Origin: Actinomadura alba
GTDB taxonomy: Bacteria > Actinomycetota > Actinomycetes > Streptosporangiales > Streptosporangiaceae
Length of the DNA: 64,000 bases
Assembly (NCBI RefSeq): GCF_014323705.1
Contig: NZ_JABVEC010000027.1
Location: 1 to 64,000 of the forward strand
Reading direction: 5' to 3'
The notes beneath the pieces are model-generated. The model worked only from the letters and a program-made list of their open reading frames with translations. It had not been told where the DNA came from and made no database searches. Shown here piece after piece: positions 32,842-41,065 of the stretch. Each line of letters starts with the position of its first letter. The first letter of the stretch is position 1. The position numbers and the translations under genes are program-made.

Positions 32842-34956
32842 TTGGAAGCCGACGCGGTCCTGGAGGGTCTCGATCCGGAGCAGCGCGCGGTCGCCGAGGC
32901 CGTGCGCGGGCCGGTCTGCGTGCTCGCCGGCGCCGGCACCGGCAAGACGCGGGCCATCACCCACCGGATCGCCTACGCGACCCTCACCGGCATCGTGTCC
33001 CCGCAGCGCGTGCTCGCGGTGACGTTCACCACGCGGGCCGCCGGTGAGCTCAGAGGCCGGCTGAGGCAGCTCGGCGCGCCGGGCGTGCAGGCCCGCACGT
33101 TCCACGCCGCCGCCCTCCGGCAGCTCACCTACTTCTGGCCCAAGGTTATCGGCGGCGAGCCACCCAAGATCATTGAATCCAAGATCGGGCTCATCGCCGA
33201 CGCCGCCCGGGCCTGCCGGCTCTCCTTCGGCCGTACCGAGCTGCGCGACGTCGCCGGCGAGGTGGAGTGGGCCAAGGTCACCCAGACCAGGCCCGAGGAC
33301 TACGCCGCCGCGGCCGCCAAGGCGGGCCGCAAGCCGCCCGTGGACGCCGTCGACGTCGCCCGGATCTACGTCATGTACGAGAGCCTCCGCCGCGAGCGCA
33401 ACCTCCTCGACTTCGAGGGGATGCTCGAGCTCACCGCCGCGGTCCTCACCGAGCACCGCGACGTCGCCAACCAGGTGCGCGAGCAGTATCGCTACTTCGT
33501 CGTCGACGAATACCAGGACGTCAACCCGCTGCAGAAGCTGCTGCTCGACACCTGGCTGGGCGACCGCGACGACCTGTGCGTCGTCGGCGACCCGAGCCAG
33601 ACGATCTACTCCTTCACCGGCGCGACCCCCTCGTACCTGCTCGGGTTCACCAGGGACCACCCAACGGCGCAGGTGGTCCGGCTCGTCCGCGACTACCGCT
33701 CCACCCCGCAGGTGGTGAAGCTGGCCAACGACGTGCTCGCGCGGCGCGGCACCGGCTCGCGCGGGCAGGTGCCGGGGGTGGAGCTCATCGCGCAGCGGGA
33801 CGACGGGCCCGAGCCGACCTTCGCCGAGTACGACGACGAGGTCGCCGAGGCCGAGGACGTCGCCCGCAAGGTCACCAAACTGATCGAGAACGGCGTGCCG
33901 GCGCGCGAGGTCGCCGTGCTGTTCCGGATCAACGCGCAGTCGCAGATCTACGAGCAGGCGTTCGCCGACGCCGGCGTCCCCTACGTGCTGCGCGGTGCCG
34001 AGCGCTTCTTCGAACGGCCCGCGGTGCGCGAGGCGGTCGTACGGCTGCGCGGTGCCACGCGGTCCGGCGGCGACGCCGAGACCGACGGCATGGGCCTGAT
34101 CGCGACCGTACGGCACGTGCTGTCGGGCATCGGCTTCACCGACAAGGCGCCCGAGGGCACCGGCGCGGCTCGGGAGAAGTGGGAGTCGCTGGCCGCCCTC
34201 GCGCAGCTCGCCGAGGACATGGCGGCCGCCGACGCGGCGGCCGGTCTCGTGGAGTTCGTCGCCGAGCTCGAGGAACGGGCCGCTGCGCAGCACGCGCCGC
34301 CGCTCGAAGGCGTGACGCTGGCCTCGCTGCACGCCGCCAAGGGCCTGGAGTGGGACGCGCTGTTCCTCGTCGGGCTGAGCGACGGCACGTTGCCGATCAT
34401 CTACGCCGAGACGCCCGAGCAGATCGAGGAGGAGCGCAGGCTCCTCTACGTCGGGGTGACCCGGGCCCGCGAGCACCTCGCGCTGTCGTGGTCGCTGGCC
34501 CGCGCGCCGGGCGGGCGCAAGGTACGGCGTTGCTCGCGGTTCCTCGATGGGATCGCCCCGCAGACGTCGACGTCGACACCCGCCCGCATGCCGGCGACCG
34601 ACCGAAAGAGGTCGGCGAAGGGACCGCAGCCGTGCCGGGTGTGCGGCCGGCCGCTGACCGCCGCCCTCGAACGCAAGCTGGGCCGCTGCCAGGGCTGCCC
34701 CGCGGACCTCGACGAGGCCTTGTTCGCGGACCTGAAGGCGTGGCGGGTGGCGGCCGCCAAGGAACAGAAGGTGCCCTCCTACGTCGTGTTCACCGACGTG
34801 ACCCTGCAGGCGATCGCCGAGCGCAGGCCGGCGACCGAGGCCGAGCTCGCGGTCATCTCGGGTGTCGGCCGCGCCAAGCTGGAGCGCTACGGCGCCTCGG
34901 TGCTGGCGCTGTGCCGGGGTGAGACCCCGGCCACAACGACCGACCTGCTTGACTGA
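32842..34956 (+). CDS. uvrD2: UvrD2-type SF1 DNA helicase
   Basis: ATP-dependent 3'-5' DNA helicase, 704 aa from TTG 32842, which follows GGAGGGCGA; an in-frame ATG at 32800 would have its Shine-Dalgarno touching the codon. Walker A GAGTGKT lies at 30-36, Walker B VVDEYQDVNP, and later motifs LHAAKGLEWDALFLVG and LLYVGVTRAREHLALS. The C-terminus carries the tetra-Cys zinc motif (CRVC ... CQGC) and an HRDC domain (TLQAIAERRPATEAELAVI onward), both hallmarks of mycobacterial UvrD2, which is essential there. Confidence 0.93.
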   Translation: MEADAVLEGLDPEQRAVAEAVRGPVCVLAGAGTGKTRAITHRIAYATLTGIVSPQRVLAVTFTTRAAGELRGRLRQLGAPGVQARTFHAAALRQLTYFWPKVIGGEPPKIIESKIGLIADAARACRLSFGRTELRDVAGEVEWAKVTQTRPEDYAAAAAKAGRKPPVDAVDVARIYVMYESLRRERNLLDFEGMLELTAAVLTEHRDVANQVREQYRYFVVDEYQDVNPLQKLLLDTWLGDRDDLCVVGDPSQTIYSFTGATPSYLLGFTRDHPTAQVVRLVRDYRSTPQVVKLANDVLARRGTGSRGQVPGVELIAQRDDGPEPTFAEYDDEVAEAEDVARKVTKLIENGVPAREVAVLFRINAQSQIYEQAFADAGVPYVLRGAERFFERPAVREAVVRLRGATRSGGDAETDGMGLIATVRHVLSGIGFTDKAPEGTGAAREKWESLAALAQLAEDMAAADAAAGLVEFVAELEERAAAQHAPPLEGVTLASLHAAKGLEWDALFLVGLSDGTLPIIYAETPEQIEEERRLLYVGVTRAREHLALSWSLARAPGGRKVRRCSRFLDGIAPQTSTSTPARMPATDRKRSAKGPQPCRVCGRPLTAALERKLGRCQGCPADLDEALFADLKAWRVAAAKEQKVPSYVVFTDVTLQAIAERRPATEAELAVISGVGRAKLERYGASVLALCRGETPATTTDLLD

Positions 34957-34961
34957 CCGCC

Positions 34962-35831
34962 GTGAAGGAATCTTTGACGGAACTGCTCGACTTGCTGGAC
35001 CTCGAGCAGATCGAGAACGACATCTTCCGCGGCCGCAGCCCCCAGGACCGGCAGCAGCGGGTGTTCGGCGGGCAGGTGGCCGGGCAGGCGCTGGTCGCCG
35101 CGGGCCGTACGGTGCCCGTCAACCGCCCCGTGCACTCCCTCCACGCGTACTTCATCCGGCCCGGCGACCCGAGCGTCCCGATCGTCTACACCGTCGACCG
35201 CGTCCGCGACGGCCGGTCCTTCACCACCCGCCGGGTGTCGGCGATCCAGCACGGCAAAGTGATCTTCACGCTGTCGGCGTCCTTCCAGATCGTCGAGGAC
35301 GGTCCCGCGCACCTCGCGCCGATGCCGCAGGGGCCCGATCCCGAGACCCTGCCGACCTCCCATGAGCGTCTCGCGGCCCTGTTCGGCGATCGGTTCGCTG
35401 AGGAGTTCGTACGGCGGCGGCCGTTCGACGTCCGGCACGCCACCCCGCTGACCTGGGAGGCGGCCAAGGACCCCGGCCTGAAGACGCCCGAGTCCAAGGT
35501 CTGGCTGAGGGTCGACGGCGACCTGCCCGACGATCCGCTGCTGCACGTGTGCCTGATGACGTACGCCTCGGACATGACGCTCCTCGACACGGTGTTGCTC
35601 AACCACGGCCTGGCCTGGGGCGACAAGCGGACCATGGGGGCGAGCCTGGACCACGCCATGTGGTTCCACCGGCCGTTCCGCGCCGACCAGTGGCTGCTGT
35701 ACGCCCAGGACACCCCCGCCGCCGGCGGCGCGCGCGGGCTGGCCCGAGGTCAGGTGTTCACCGAGGAGGGCGAACTCGTCGTCTCGGTGATGCAGGAGGG
35801 ACTGATCCGGGTCACCGAACCGGATCAGTGA
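34962..35831 (+). CDS. tesB: Acyl-CoA thioesterase II
   Basis: Double-hotdog thioesterase of 289 aa hydrolysing acyl-CoA to free acid and CoA. Family features: FRGRSPQDRQQRVFGGQVAGQ at the first hotdog, HAYFIRPGDPSVPI, DGRSFTTRRVSAIQHGKVIF, and in the second domain LNHGLAWG with SLDHAMWFHRPFRADQWLLY. Catalytic Asp/Thr/Gln positions lie in these blocks. GTG 34962 begins 5 bp after the uvrD2 stop, so the genes are probably one transcript. Confidence 0.92.
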   Translation: MKESLTELLDLLDLEQIENDIFRGRSPQDRQQRVFGGQVAGQALVAAGRTVPVNRPVHSLHAYFIRPGDPSVPIVYTVDRVRDGRSFTTRRVSAIQHGKVIFTLSASFQIVEDGPAHLAPMPQGPDPETLPTSHERLAALFGDRFAEEFVRRRPFDVRHATPLTWEAAKDPGLKTPESKVWLRVDGDLPDDPLLHVCLMTYASDMTLLDTVLLNHGLAWGDKRTMGASLDHAMWFHRPFRADQWLLYAQDTPAAGGARGLARGQVFTEEGELVVSVMQEGLIRVTEPDQ

Positions 35832-35917
35832 CCGGCCCCGGCGCCGGCCGACGGGGAACCCCCGCCGGTTCCCGTAAAAGTCGCCAAGAAGTCACATCAT
35901 CGCAGGTCAAAAATACC

Positions 35918-35947
35918 TTGATTGATTTCGGGGTCGCCCCGTACGCT
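35918..35947 (+). promoter_or_regulatory. Predicted whiB7 promoter
   Basis: -35 TTGATT at 35918-35923, 18-bp spacer, -10 TACGCT at 35942-35947. An A-rich stretch AAAAATA directly precedes the -35, the position where WhiB7 is known to read AT-rich DNA through its AT-hook at its own and target promoters. The start would be near 35954, giving a leader of about 490 nt that opens with a perfect 10-bp hairpin (35966-35990). Confidence 0.65.
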
Positions 35948-36031
35948 CTACGCGAGCACTCAAACGGTTCGGTGCCCGGTGCACCGAACCCGAGGAACCA
36001 GAGAGGTGGTGGCAGTCCGGTGAGGATCTTG

Positions 36032-36313
36032 ATGTCCAGCGACATGACCTGGTCCGTGACTGTCGCATGCCCGGGTTCCTATGCTCAGTCACCCGTGTTC
36101 ATGCGGATAGACGCCGACGCGCTGAAAGACGTGCGTCACGTCATCCCGTCGCGACTCGAGAATCTCGGCTCGCGACTGCGCGACGAGCAGCGTTTCCAGG
36201 TCAAGCAGGGGCGGAGTGTCATCTCCGCCGCCAGCCCAGTCGCTACGACGGCCCACGTGGGCGCCACCGAAGGTGGCGTGTCGGGTCCGTACCCCTGGAG
36301 GCAACCGGTTTAG
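36032..36313 (+). CDS. Candidate whiB7 leader ORF (uORF)
   Basis: Open frame of 93 codons from ATG 36032, with GAGG 6 nt upstream, ending at TAG 36311-36313 just before the leader terminator. Residues about 24-58 (MRIDADALKDVRHVIPSRLE onward) look protein-like; the rest is weaker. In actinobacteria, slow translation of a whiB7 uORF under ribosome-targeting antibiotics prevents attenuation. Starts at GTG 36020 or ATG 36101 are possible. Its position fits; length is greater than the short uORFs usually described. Confidence 0.5.
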   Translation: MSSDMTWSVTVACPGSYAQSPVFMRIDADALKDVRHVIPSRLENLGSRLRDEQRFQVKQGRSVISAASPVATTAHVGATEGGVSGPYPWRQPV

Positions 36314-36373
36314 ACACCGGCAATTGCCCCCAGGCCGCGGATCCAGACACCGGATCCGCGGCCTTCTTGTTTT
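36292..36373 (+). promoter_or_regulatory. whiB7 attenuator: antiterminator and intrinsic terminator
   Basis: The terminator is a perfect 13-bp stem (36332-36344 with 36352-36364, loop AGACACC) followed by TCTTGTTTT. Upstream, CCTGGAGGCAACCGG (from 36294) can pair with CCGGCAATTGCCCCCAGG (to about 36333), placing the uORF stop codon in the loop and taking the first bases of the terminator arm, so the two folds exclude each other. A further hairpin CGCCACC-GAA-GGTGGCG lies at 36262-36278. Confidence 0.8.
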
Positions 36374-36447
36374 GTCCGGGCCCTCATCCACAGGGGCCAA
36401 CCGACGAACCCGTTGAGATACGACGCAGAAAATGGGGTGACACAGCG

Positions 36448-36720
36448 ATGCACGGGACCGCGCTCAACACGAGCGTCGAGGACCTGGCGCTTCCGTGCCG
36501 TACCGACCCGGAGCTCTTCTTCGCGGAGGCGCCGGCGGACGTCGAGCTGGCCAAGGCCCAGTGCCTTGACTGCCCGATCCAGCGGGCCTGCCTCGCCGGC
36601 GCTCTCGAGCGCCAGGAGCCGTGGGGTGTCTGGGGCGGCGAGCTGTTCGTCCGTGGCGTGATCGTCGCGCGCAAGCGCCCGCGTGGGCGCCCGCGGAAGA
36701 ACGCGGAGGTCGCCGCGTGA
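36448..36720 (+). CDS. whiB7: WhiB7 redox/antibiotic-response regulator
   Basis: Iron-sulfur transcription factor of 90 aa that switches on intrinsic antibiotic resistance. Cluster ligands Cys17, Cys39, Cys42 and Cys48 (LPCRTDPELFF; CLDCPIQRAC), the SigA-contact motif GVWGG at 60-64 and the AT-hook RGRPRK at 79-84 identify WhiB7 rather than other Wbl proteins. It is preceded by its attenuator and promoter, and its stop overlaps the next reading frame as GTGA. Confidence 0.95.
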   Translation: MHGTALNTSVEDLALPCRTDPELFFAEAPADVELAKAQCLDCPIQRACLAGALERQEPWGVWGGELFVRGVIVARKRPRGRPRKNAEVAA

Positions 36721-37028
36721 CGACTTCTGTCGGAGTGGCCGGATCGCCGGTCACGGGAGCACATCGGGCCGGTGGCCGCGCGCCGTCCGCGCGGCCGCCG
36801 GTCCAGATCATCGAGCCGGGCGCCGACCAGGCGCTCCGCCGCGTCAACTTCAGCAAGGAGCGCAAGGTGAGTTTGCTCAGCGTAGAACTGTCCCGCGAGC
36901 GAATACGTGAGCACGACCGGCAGATCGAGAGGCTGAGTGCGATCGCACAGGTGCGCGCCATGCGGCGCGCGCGTCGGGACGCCCAGGCGAGGGCGCTTCG
37001 GGTGCGTCGCATCCTGTTCACCCGGTAG
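36717..37028 (+). CDS. Small basic protein overlapping whiB7
   Basis: Open frame of 103 aa from GTG 36717, overlapping the whiB7 stop by 4 nt. The first half is Ala/Gly/Pro-rich; the second half is a long charged helix (ELSRERIREHDRQIERLSAI followed by an Arg-rich stretch). A second start, GTG 36867 with AAGGAG 6 nt upstream, gives a 53-aa protein made only of this helix and may be the real one. Not recognised. Co-transcription with whiB7 would place it under antibiotic-induced control. Confidence 0.6.
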   Translation: MTTSVGVAGSPVTGAHRAGGRAPSARPPVQIIEPGADQALRRVNFSKERKVSLLSVELSRERIREHDRQIERLSAIAQVRAMRRARRDAQARALRVRRILFTR

Positions 37029-37112
37029 GGGCACCGCGCGGAACGCGGTAGTGAGGCCGGCCCCGCTCTTCTTGGATGGTTTGGCGGTGGCTGGACTCCC
37101 GGGTGGGCACGT

Positions 37113-37172
37113 CGAACGGGACCCCTGGGCCTGGCGGGACGCCTCCCGCACCCGGTCCAGGGGTCCCGTTCG
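37113..37172 (+). terminator. Nested hairpin after the whiB7 operon
   Basis: Perfect 16-bp arms at 37113-37128 and 37157-37172 (CGAACGGGACCCCTGG) enclose a smaller GCGGGA/TCCCGC hairpin. It lies 85 bp after the last whiB7-operon gene and is its likely terminator. Confidence 0.75.
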
Positions 37173-37334
37173 GCTGTGAGGATGCGGGCTGCGGCGACCG
37201 GTCGCGCCCGCCCTGACCGAGGCGCCGGGCACGTGGTCGAGGCTCGTGCGGTTCACCGTGCCCAGGTGCGGATCGGCCTCGATGGAGATGAGCGGGAGCG
37301 AGACCGCCGCAGTGGAGTCGGCCCCGGTGAACGA

Positions 37335-37804
37335 TCAGTACTTCAGCGTGGTGACGCGCCTGATCGGGATTCTCGCGAAGCCTGTCTCGTCACCGAAGAT
37401 GATCGTTTCGGTGCGGCTTCCGACGATGATCGCGAGGCTTCCGATGCCGTACGGCGGCTGCCAGGTGGCCGGGTTCGGCCGGAAGGGGCGGTTCTCCGAT
37501 CTGTGGGCTTCGGGACGACTATCACCCTGCGCCGTTCGATTCGGTGGTTGGTATTGCGGGAATCGGCCAGTACCGACCCGGAATCGAGCTTCTTGGTGCT
37601 CGTTCGGCGAACCTCCCTTCGCGCTACGTATTCCCTGCCGCGTGGGGGTCGAGGGACACGCACACGTGCCGGGTCGCTTGATCCGACCTGAGCGGCGGCC
37701 CTGGTCATCGCCTGGGCCCGGTCGGCGGTGAACGCGGCCAGAGAACCCGTGCCGGCGAAGGTGAGACCGATCACGGCGCAGATCGAGGATGTCGAGGCTC
37801 TCAT
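37335..37804 (-). pseudogene. Small secreted protein, apparently frameshifted
   Basis: From ATG 37804 the frame encodes a good signal peptide (MRASTSSICAVIGLTFAGTG and on to AQA) and about 70 further residues. The 3' part has high third-position GC and protein-like content only in another frame, which ends at 37335 with SLAIIVGSRTETIIFGDETG and a terminal TTLKY. A single shift at about 37480-37560 would join them into a protein of about 155 aa. This is a recent pseudogene or a sequence error. No family recognised. Confidence 0.45.
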
Positions 37805-38004
37805 GAATTGGACTCCGGAACGCGATGACCGACCTTTGTTCTCTCGCTCGGTGATCTTCCCGATTCAATTCGACTGATTCGAACGGCCGGAGGTTTTTGT
37901 TCGTGCTTTACCGTGTGACGCCATCGTGATCCGGAATTCTGGGCAGTTATCAGCGCATTACCGCAGACCGCCGGGCGGGGGGATCACGGCCTGGGCGGCC
38001 GTCC

Positions 38005-39378
38005 TCAAGCGGAGTCGGCGTCCTCGCCCGCGAACACCGCGTCGTCATCGGCTCCGGCGGGTTCGTCGGCGAAGCCCGGGACCCACGCGAGGGCCTCGCC
38101 GCGGAACGGGCCCTCGGCCTCGAGCTGGCACAGCACGCCGGTGCCCGCCGTGACGACACGGTGGATGAGCACGTACGACGGCGGCAGGTTGAGCTGGCGG
38201 ACGACGTTGGTGGGTCGCAGATCGGTGACCCTGGCCGCCTCCTGTCGCAGCCATTCGCGGCTGAATTTGAACGTCTCCTCGATCAGCGGCTCGGCCACCG
38301 GGGCGATGAAGGCGTGCAGCGCCTCGGGATCGATCTCGACGCCGTCCCGGATGAAGTCGTCTTCGCGCAGCGCCTGCTCGATCAGGTCGAGGTCGAGCAT
38401 GGTGCCGATCCGCATCAGCCGCCCGATCCGGCGGTGGAACCCTCCCGGCAGCCGGTCGACCGCGCCGAAGTCGAGCACGCCGAGGCGGCCGTCGTCGAGC
38501 AGCCGGAAGTTGCCGGGATGCGGGTCGGCGTGCAGCAGCCCGCAGCGCGCGGGGCCGGAGAACAGGAAGCGGCAGTACAGCAGGCCGGCTCGATCACGCT
38601 GCTCCTGCGTGCCCGCACTAATGATCTTGGACAGCGGAGTGCCGCCGTCCATCCACTCGGTGACGAGCACGTGGCCGGACTGCGCCACCACCGCCGGGAC
38701 GAAGAAGTCCGGATCGCCGTCGTAGGCCTCCTGGAAGGCCGACTGCGACGCAGCTTCGATCGTGTAGTCCAGCTCCTCGGCGACCCGTTCTTTCAGCTCC
38801 GCGAGGATCGACTTGATGTCGAGGCCGGGCATCAGCACGGCGAACAGCCGGCTCAGCCGCGCGAGCTGGTTGAAGTCGGCGATGAGGGCCTTGCCGGCGC
38901 CGGGATACTGCACCTTGACCGCGACGGTGCGGCCGTCCTCCCACACCGCCTTGTGCACCTGGCCGATCGAGGCCGCCGCGGCCGGCGTGTCGTCGAACTC
39001 GATGAAGCGATCTCTCCAGCCGGCTCCGAGGCCCTCCTCGAGAACCTTGTGGACGGTTCTGGCCGGCAGTGGCGGCGCCGCCTCCTGCAGTCTGGTCAGG
39101 GTGGCGCGGTAGGGTCCGGCGATCTCGGCCGGCAGGGCCGCCTCGAAGATCGACAGCATCTGGCCGACCTTCATGGCGCCGCCCTTGAGCTCGCCCAGCA
39201 CCTTGAACAGCTGATCGGCCGTCCGCTGCTGGATCTCCACGGCGACGAGTTCGGCCGGCCTGCCGAGGGTGCGCTTCCCGACCCCGAGGGCGGTGCGCCC
39301 GGCGAATCCGATGGGCAGGGACGCCAGCTTCGCTGTCCGCGTCACCGCGCGGCGGGGGAGATCGCTCACGGGCCCCAT
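38005..39378 (-). CDS. ABC1/UbiB (AarF) family atypical kinase
   Basis: Protein of 457 aa with the UbiB-type kinase-like fold: the KxGQ-like entry (GAMKVGQMLSIFE), Ala-rich loop region IGQVHKAVWEDGRTVAVKVQ with catalytic-domain Lys, the helix VAEELDYTIEAASQ, and the loops LLHADPHPGNFRLL (HxDxxxxN) and LGVLDFGAVDRL (DFG). UbiB members support isoprenoid-quinone lipid handling; the actinobacterial role is unproved. It corresponds to Rv3197 beside whiB7 in mycobacteria. Confidence 0.92.
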   Translation of the reverse strand: MGPVSDLPRRAVTRTAKLASLPIGFAGRTALGVGKRTLGRPAELVAVEIQQRTADQLFKVLGELKGGAMKVGQMLSIFEAALPAEIAGPYRATLTRLQEAAPPLPARTVHKVLEEGLGAGWRDRFIEFDDTPAAAASIGQVHKAVWEDGRTVAVKVQYPGAGKALIADFNQLARLSRLFAVLMPGLDIKSILAELKERVAEELDYTIEAASQSAFQEAYDGDPDFFVPAVVAQSGHVLVTEWMDGGTPLSKIISAGTQEQRDRAGLLYCRFLFSGPARCGLLHADPHPGNFRLLDDGRLGVLDFGAVDRLPGGFHRRIGRLMRIGTMLDLDLIEQALREDDFIRDGVEIDPEALHAFIAPVAEPLIEETFKFSREWLRQEAARVTDLRPTNVVRQLNLPPSYVLIHRVVTAGTGVLCQLEAEGPFRGEALAWVPGFADEPAGADDDAVFAGEDADSA

Positions 39379-39849
39379 TGTCAGTCATGCGGATGATTCT
39401 CGCCACAACGGTCTTTGACGGACATTTTACCTGATCTCCGCGGCGAGGCGCCTACCTGCGAGGATGGAGTAAGCGTGTCCTTGCTCACGGCGGCGGCCAG
39501 GGGCTGGGCAGGCCCGCGAGCGAAGGTCCCGGCCGCTCGGCCCTCCGCTTTCCTTCCCCTGTCAAGCGGGTGACCGAGCGGCTCGGGGCCTCCGGGTCCG
39601 GTGGGCCGGAGGTGAGCGTTCTCTCGGCGCCTGTTGAGACACAGAAGGTAAGCGGGGCCGGACGAGGCGTCAACGCACCTCTGTGGACGGTGGTGTGGAC
39701 TCCGTGGGGACGGCACGGCGGGTCACTGTGGAAACCGCCCGCCGACCCTGTGGAAACCGCTGGGGATGAGCAATTTGGTCGCTGCTGACCTGGTAAAACG
39801 TGGCCCACCCCCTGTGGAGAATGCAAAATTTTCGGTACGGTTCTGTATC
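39379..39849. other. Divergent intergenic region with TGTGGA cluster
   Basis: A 471 bp gap between the divergent ABC1 kinase and YgjP-like genes. No gene is supported; the frame leading into the metallopeptidase could begin at ATG 39766. TGTGGA occurs five times between about 39675 and 39835, mostly as CTGTGGA, resembling degenerate DnaA boxes, and CCGAGCGGCTCGG lies near 39573. It should contain two promoters. Confidence 0.5.
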
Positions 39850-40398
39850 GTGCCCCCCAACGTCGAGGTCCGCCGCAGCGCCCGACGGCGGCGAACCGTG
39901 TCCGCCTACCGTGATGGCGACAAGACCATCGTGATGGTGCCCTCCCGGCTGAGCGCGGCCGAGGAAGAGCAATGGGTCGCGACCATCCTCCAGCGGCTCG
40001 CCGAACGTGAGCGCCGCCGCCGCCCGAGCGACACCGTGCTGCACGACCGTGCCCGCGAGCTCTCCCGCCGCTATCTGGGCGGTGACGCTGAACCGGTCAG
40101 CGTGCGCTGGGTCGAGAACCAGCGCAGCAGGTGGGGGTCGTGCACACCCGACGACGGCACGATCCGGTTGTCGACACGGCTGCGCGGCATGCCCTCATGG
40201 GTGGTCGACTATGTGATCGTGCACGAACTGGCGCACCTGCTCGTGCCCGGGCACGGGCCGGAGTTCTGGGAACTCGTGTCGCGCTACCCCAAGTCCGAGC
40301 GGGCCCGCGGCTACCTCGAGGGCGTCGTCGCCGCCGCCCACCTTCCCGAGATGGAAGACGAGGACGAGGACGAGATGGCGCACGAGGCCGCGGGTTGA
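39850..40398 (+). CDS. YgjP/SprT-like zinc metallopeptidase
   Basis: Protein of 182 aa (from GTG 39850) of the YgjP-like M48-related family. Motifs: NQRSRWGSCTPDDGTIRLS and the gluzincin signature VHELAHLLVPGHGPEFW with HExxH plus a third His. The tail is Glu/Asp-rich. Relatives begin close to NVEVRRSARRRRTVSAY, so the upstream ATG 39766 is less likely. Substrate unknown. Its stop overlaps the next gene's TTG start. Confidence 0.88.
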   Translation: MPPNVEVRRSARRRRTVSAYRDGDKTIVMVPSRLSAAEEEQWVATILQRLAERERRRRPSDTVLHDRARELSRRYLGGDAEPVSVRWVENQRSRWGSCTPDDGTIRLSTRLRGMPSWVVDYVIVHELAHLLVPGHGPEFWELVSRYPKSERARGYLEGVVAAAHLPEMEDEDEDEMAHEAAG

Positions 40399-41024
40399 CC
40401 GGTCGGCATGTGGCGGTCCTGGCGGTGCCGGCGACCCGGGCCGCCCACGCGGCACCACCGGGGGTGGACGGCGAGGAGTTCCGGCTCGCCCTTCTGGAGG
40501 ACACCTACGAGGTGGTCGCCGGGCTGGAACTGGTGACGCCCGCGCTGGTCGTCGCGCCCTCCGGTGACCGCGACGCCGAGGCGGTCACGTGGCCGGGCAC
40601 CGCGATCGTACGGGAGGCGGCGCTGGGCCCCGCCTTCGGCGCTCTCCACGCTCTGGGCGCCCAGGAGGCCGTGCTCGTGGCACCGGACGCCCCGGACCTG
40701 CCGCCGCTGCTCATCGGCAAGCTGCTGCGTGCCCTCGGTGGGGCTCCCGCGTCCGCGACCCCGGCCGAGGGCGGCGGGCTGGTGGCGCTGGCCGCGCGGC
40801 TGCCGCTGCCGGACTGGCTGTCGGCCGCGCTCGAGACCGTGGATCTGGACACCCCCGATGCCCTGGCGCTGCTGCGTGCCGCGGCTCCACGCCCCGGGCT
40901 CGTGCCGACGGGTCCCGGCTGGCACCGGCTCCGTACGCCCGCCGACCTGGGCCTGCTCGACCCGGGGCTGGAGGGCTGGGAGAACACCCGGGCCCTGCTC
41001 GGCGGGCGTCCGCTGTACGGCTGA
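40395..41024 (+). CDS. Degenerate nucleotidyltransferase-like (DUF2064-like) protein
   Basis: Protein of 209 aa, probably from TTG 40395 (TTGA overlap with the preceding stop) or GTG 40410. Segments GPAFGALHALGAQEAVLVAP and DAPDLPPLLIGKLLRAL follow the GT-A/nucleotidyltransferase pattern (compare CofC and DUF2064), where the Asp motif binds metal, but the usual Gly-rich nucleotide loop near the start is absent. Hence activity is doubtful. It sits between two genes of the conserved block. Confidence 0.6.
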   Translation: MTGRHVAVLAVPATRAAHAAPPGVDGEEFRLALLEDTYEVVAGLELVTPALVVAPSGDRDAEAVTWPGTAIVREAALGPAFGALHALGAQEAVLVAPDAPDLPPLLIGKLLRALGGAPASATPAEGGGLVALAARLPLPDWLSAALETVDLDTPDALALLRAAAPRPGLVPTGPGWHRLRTPADLGLLDPGLEGWENTRALLGGRPLYG

Positions 41025-41065
41025 GCTCGTCACCCGCCGTCAGGCGAGTCGCCAGGTGATCTGGG

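Noticed and set aside
37246..37731. 161-codon + strand frame in the gap after whiB7
   Set aside because: The - strand shows a signal peptide and better third-position GC; the + frame has no domain content.
39379..39849. Replication origin because of TGTGGA motifs
   Set aside because: Motifs are degenerate, and dnaA, dnaN and an AT-rich unwinding region are absent; genes around are the whiB7 neighbourhood.
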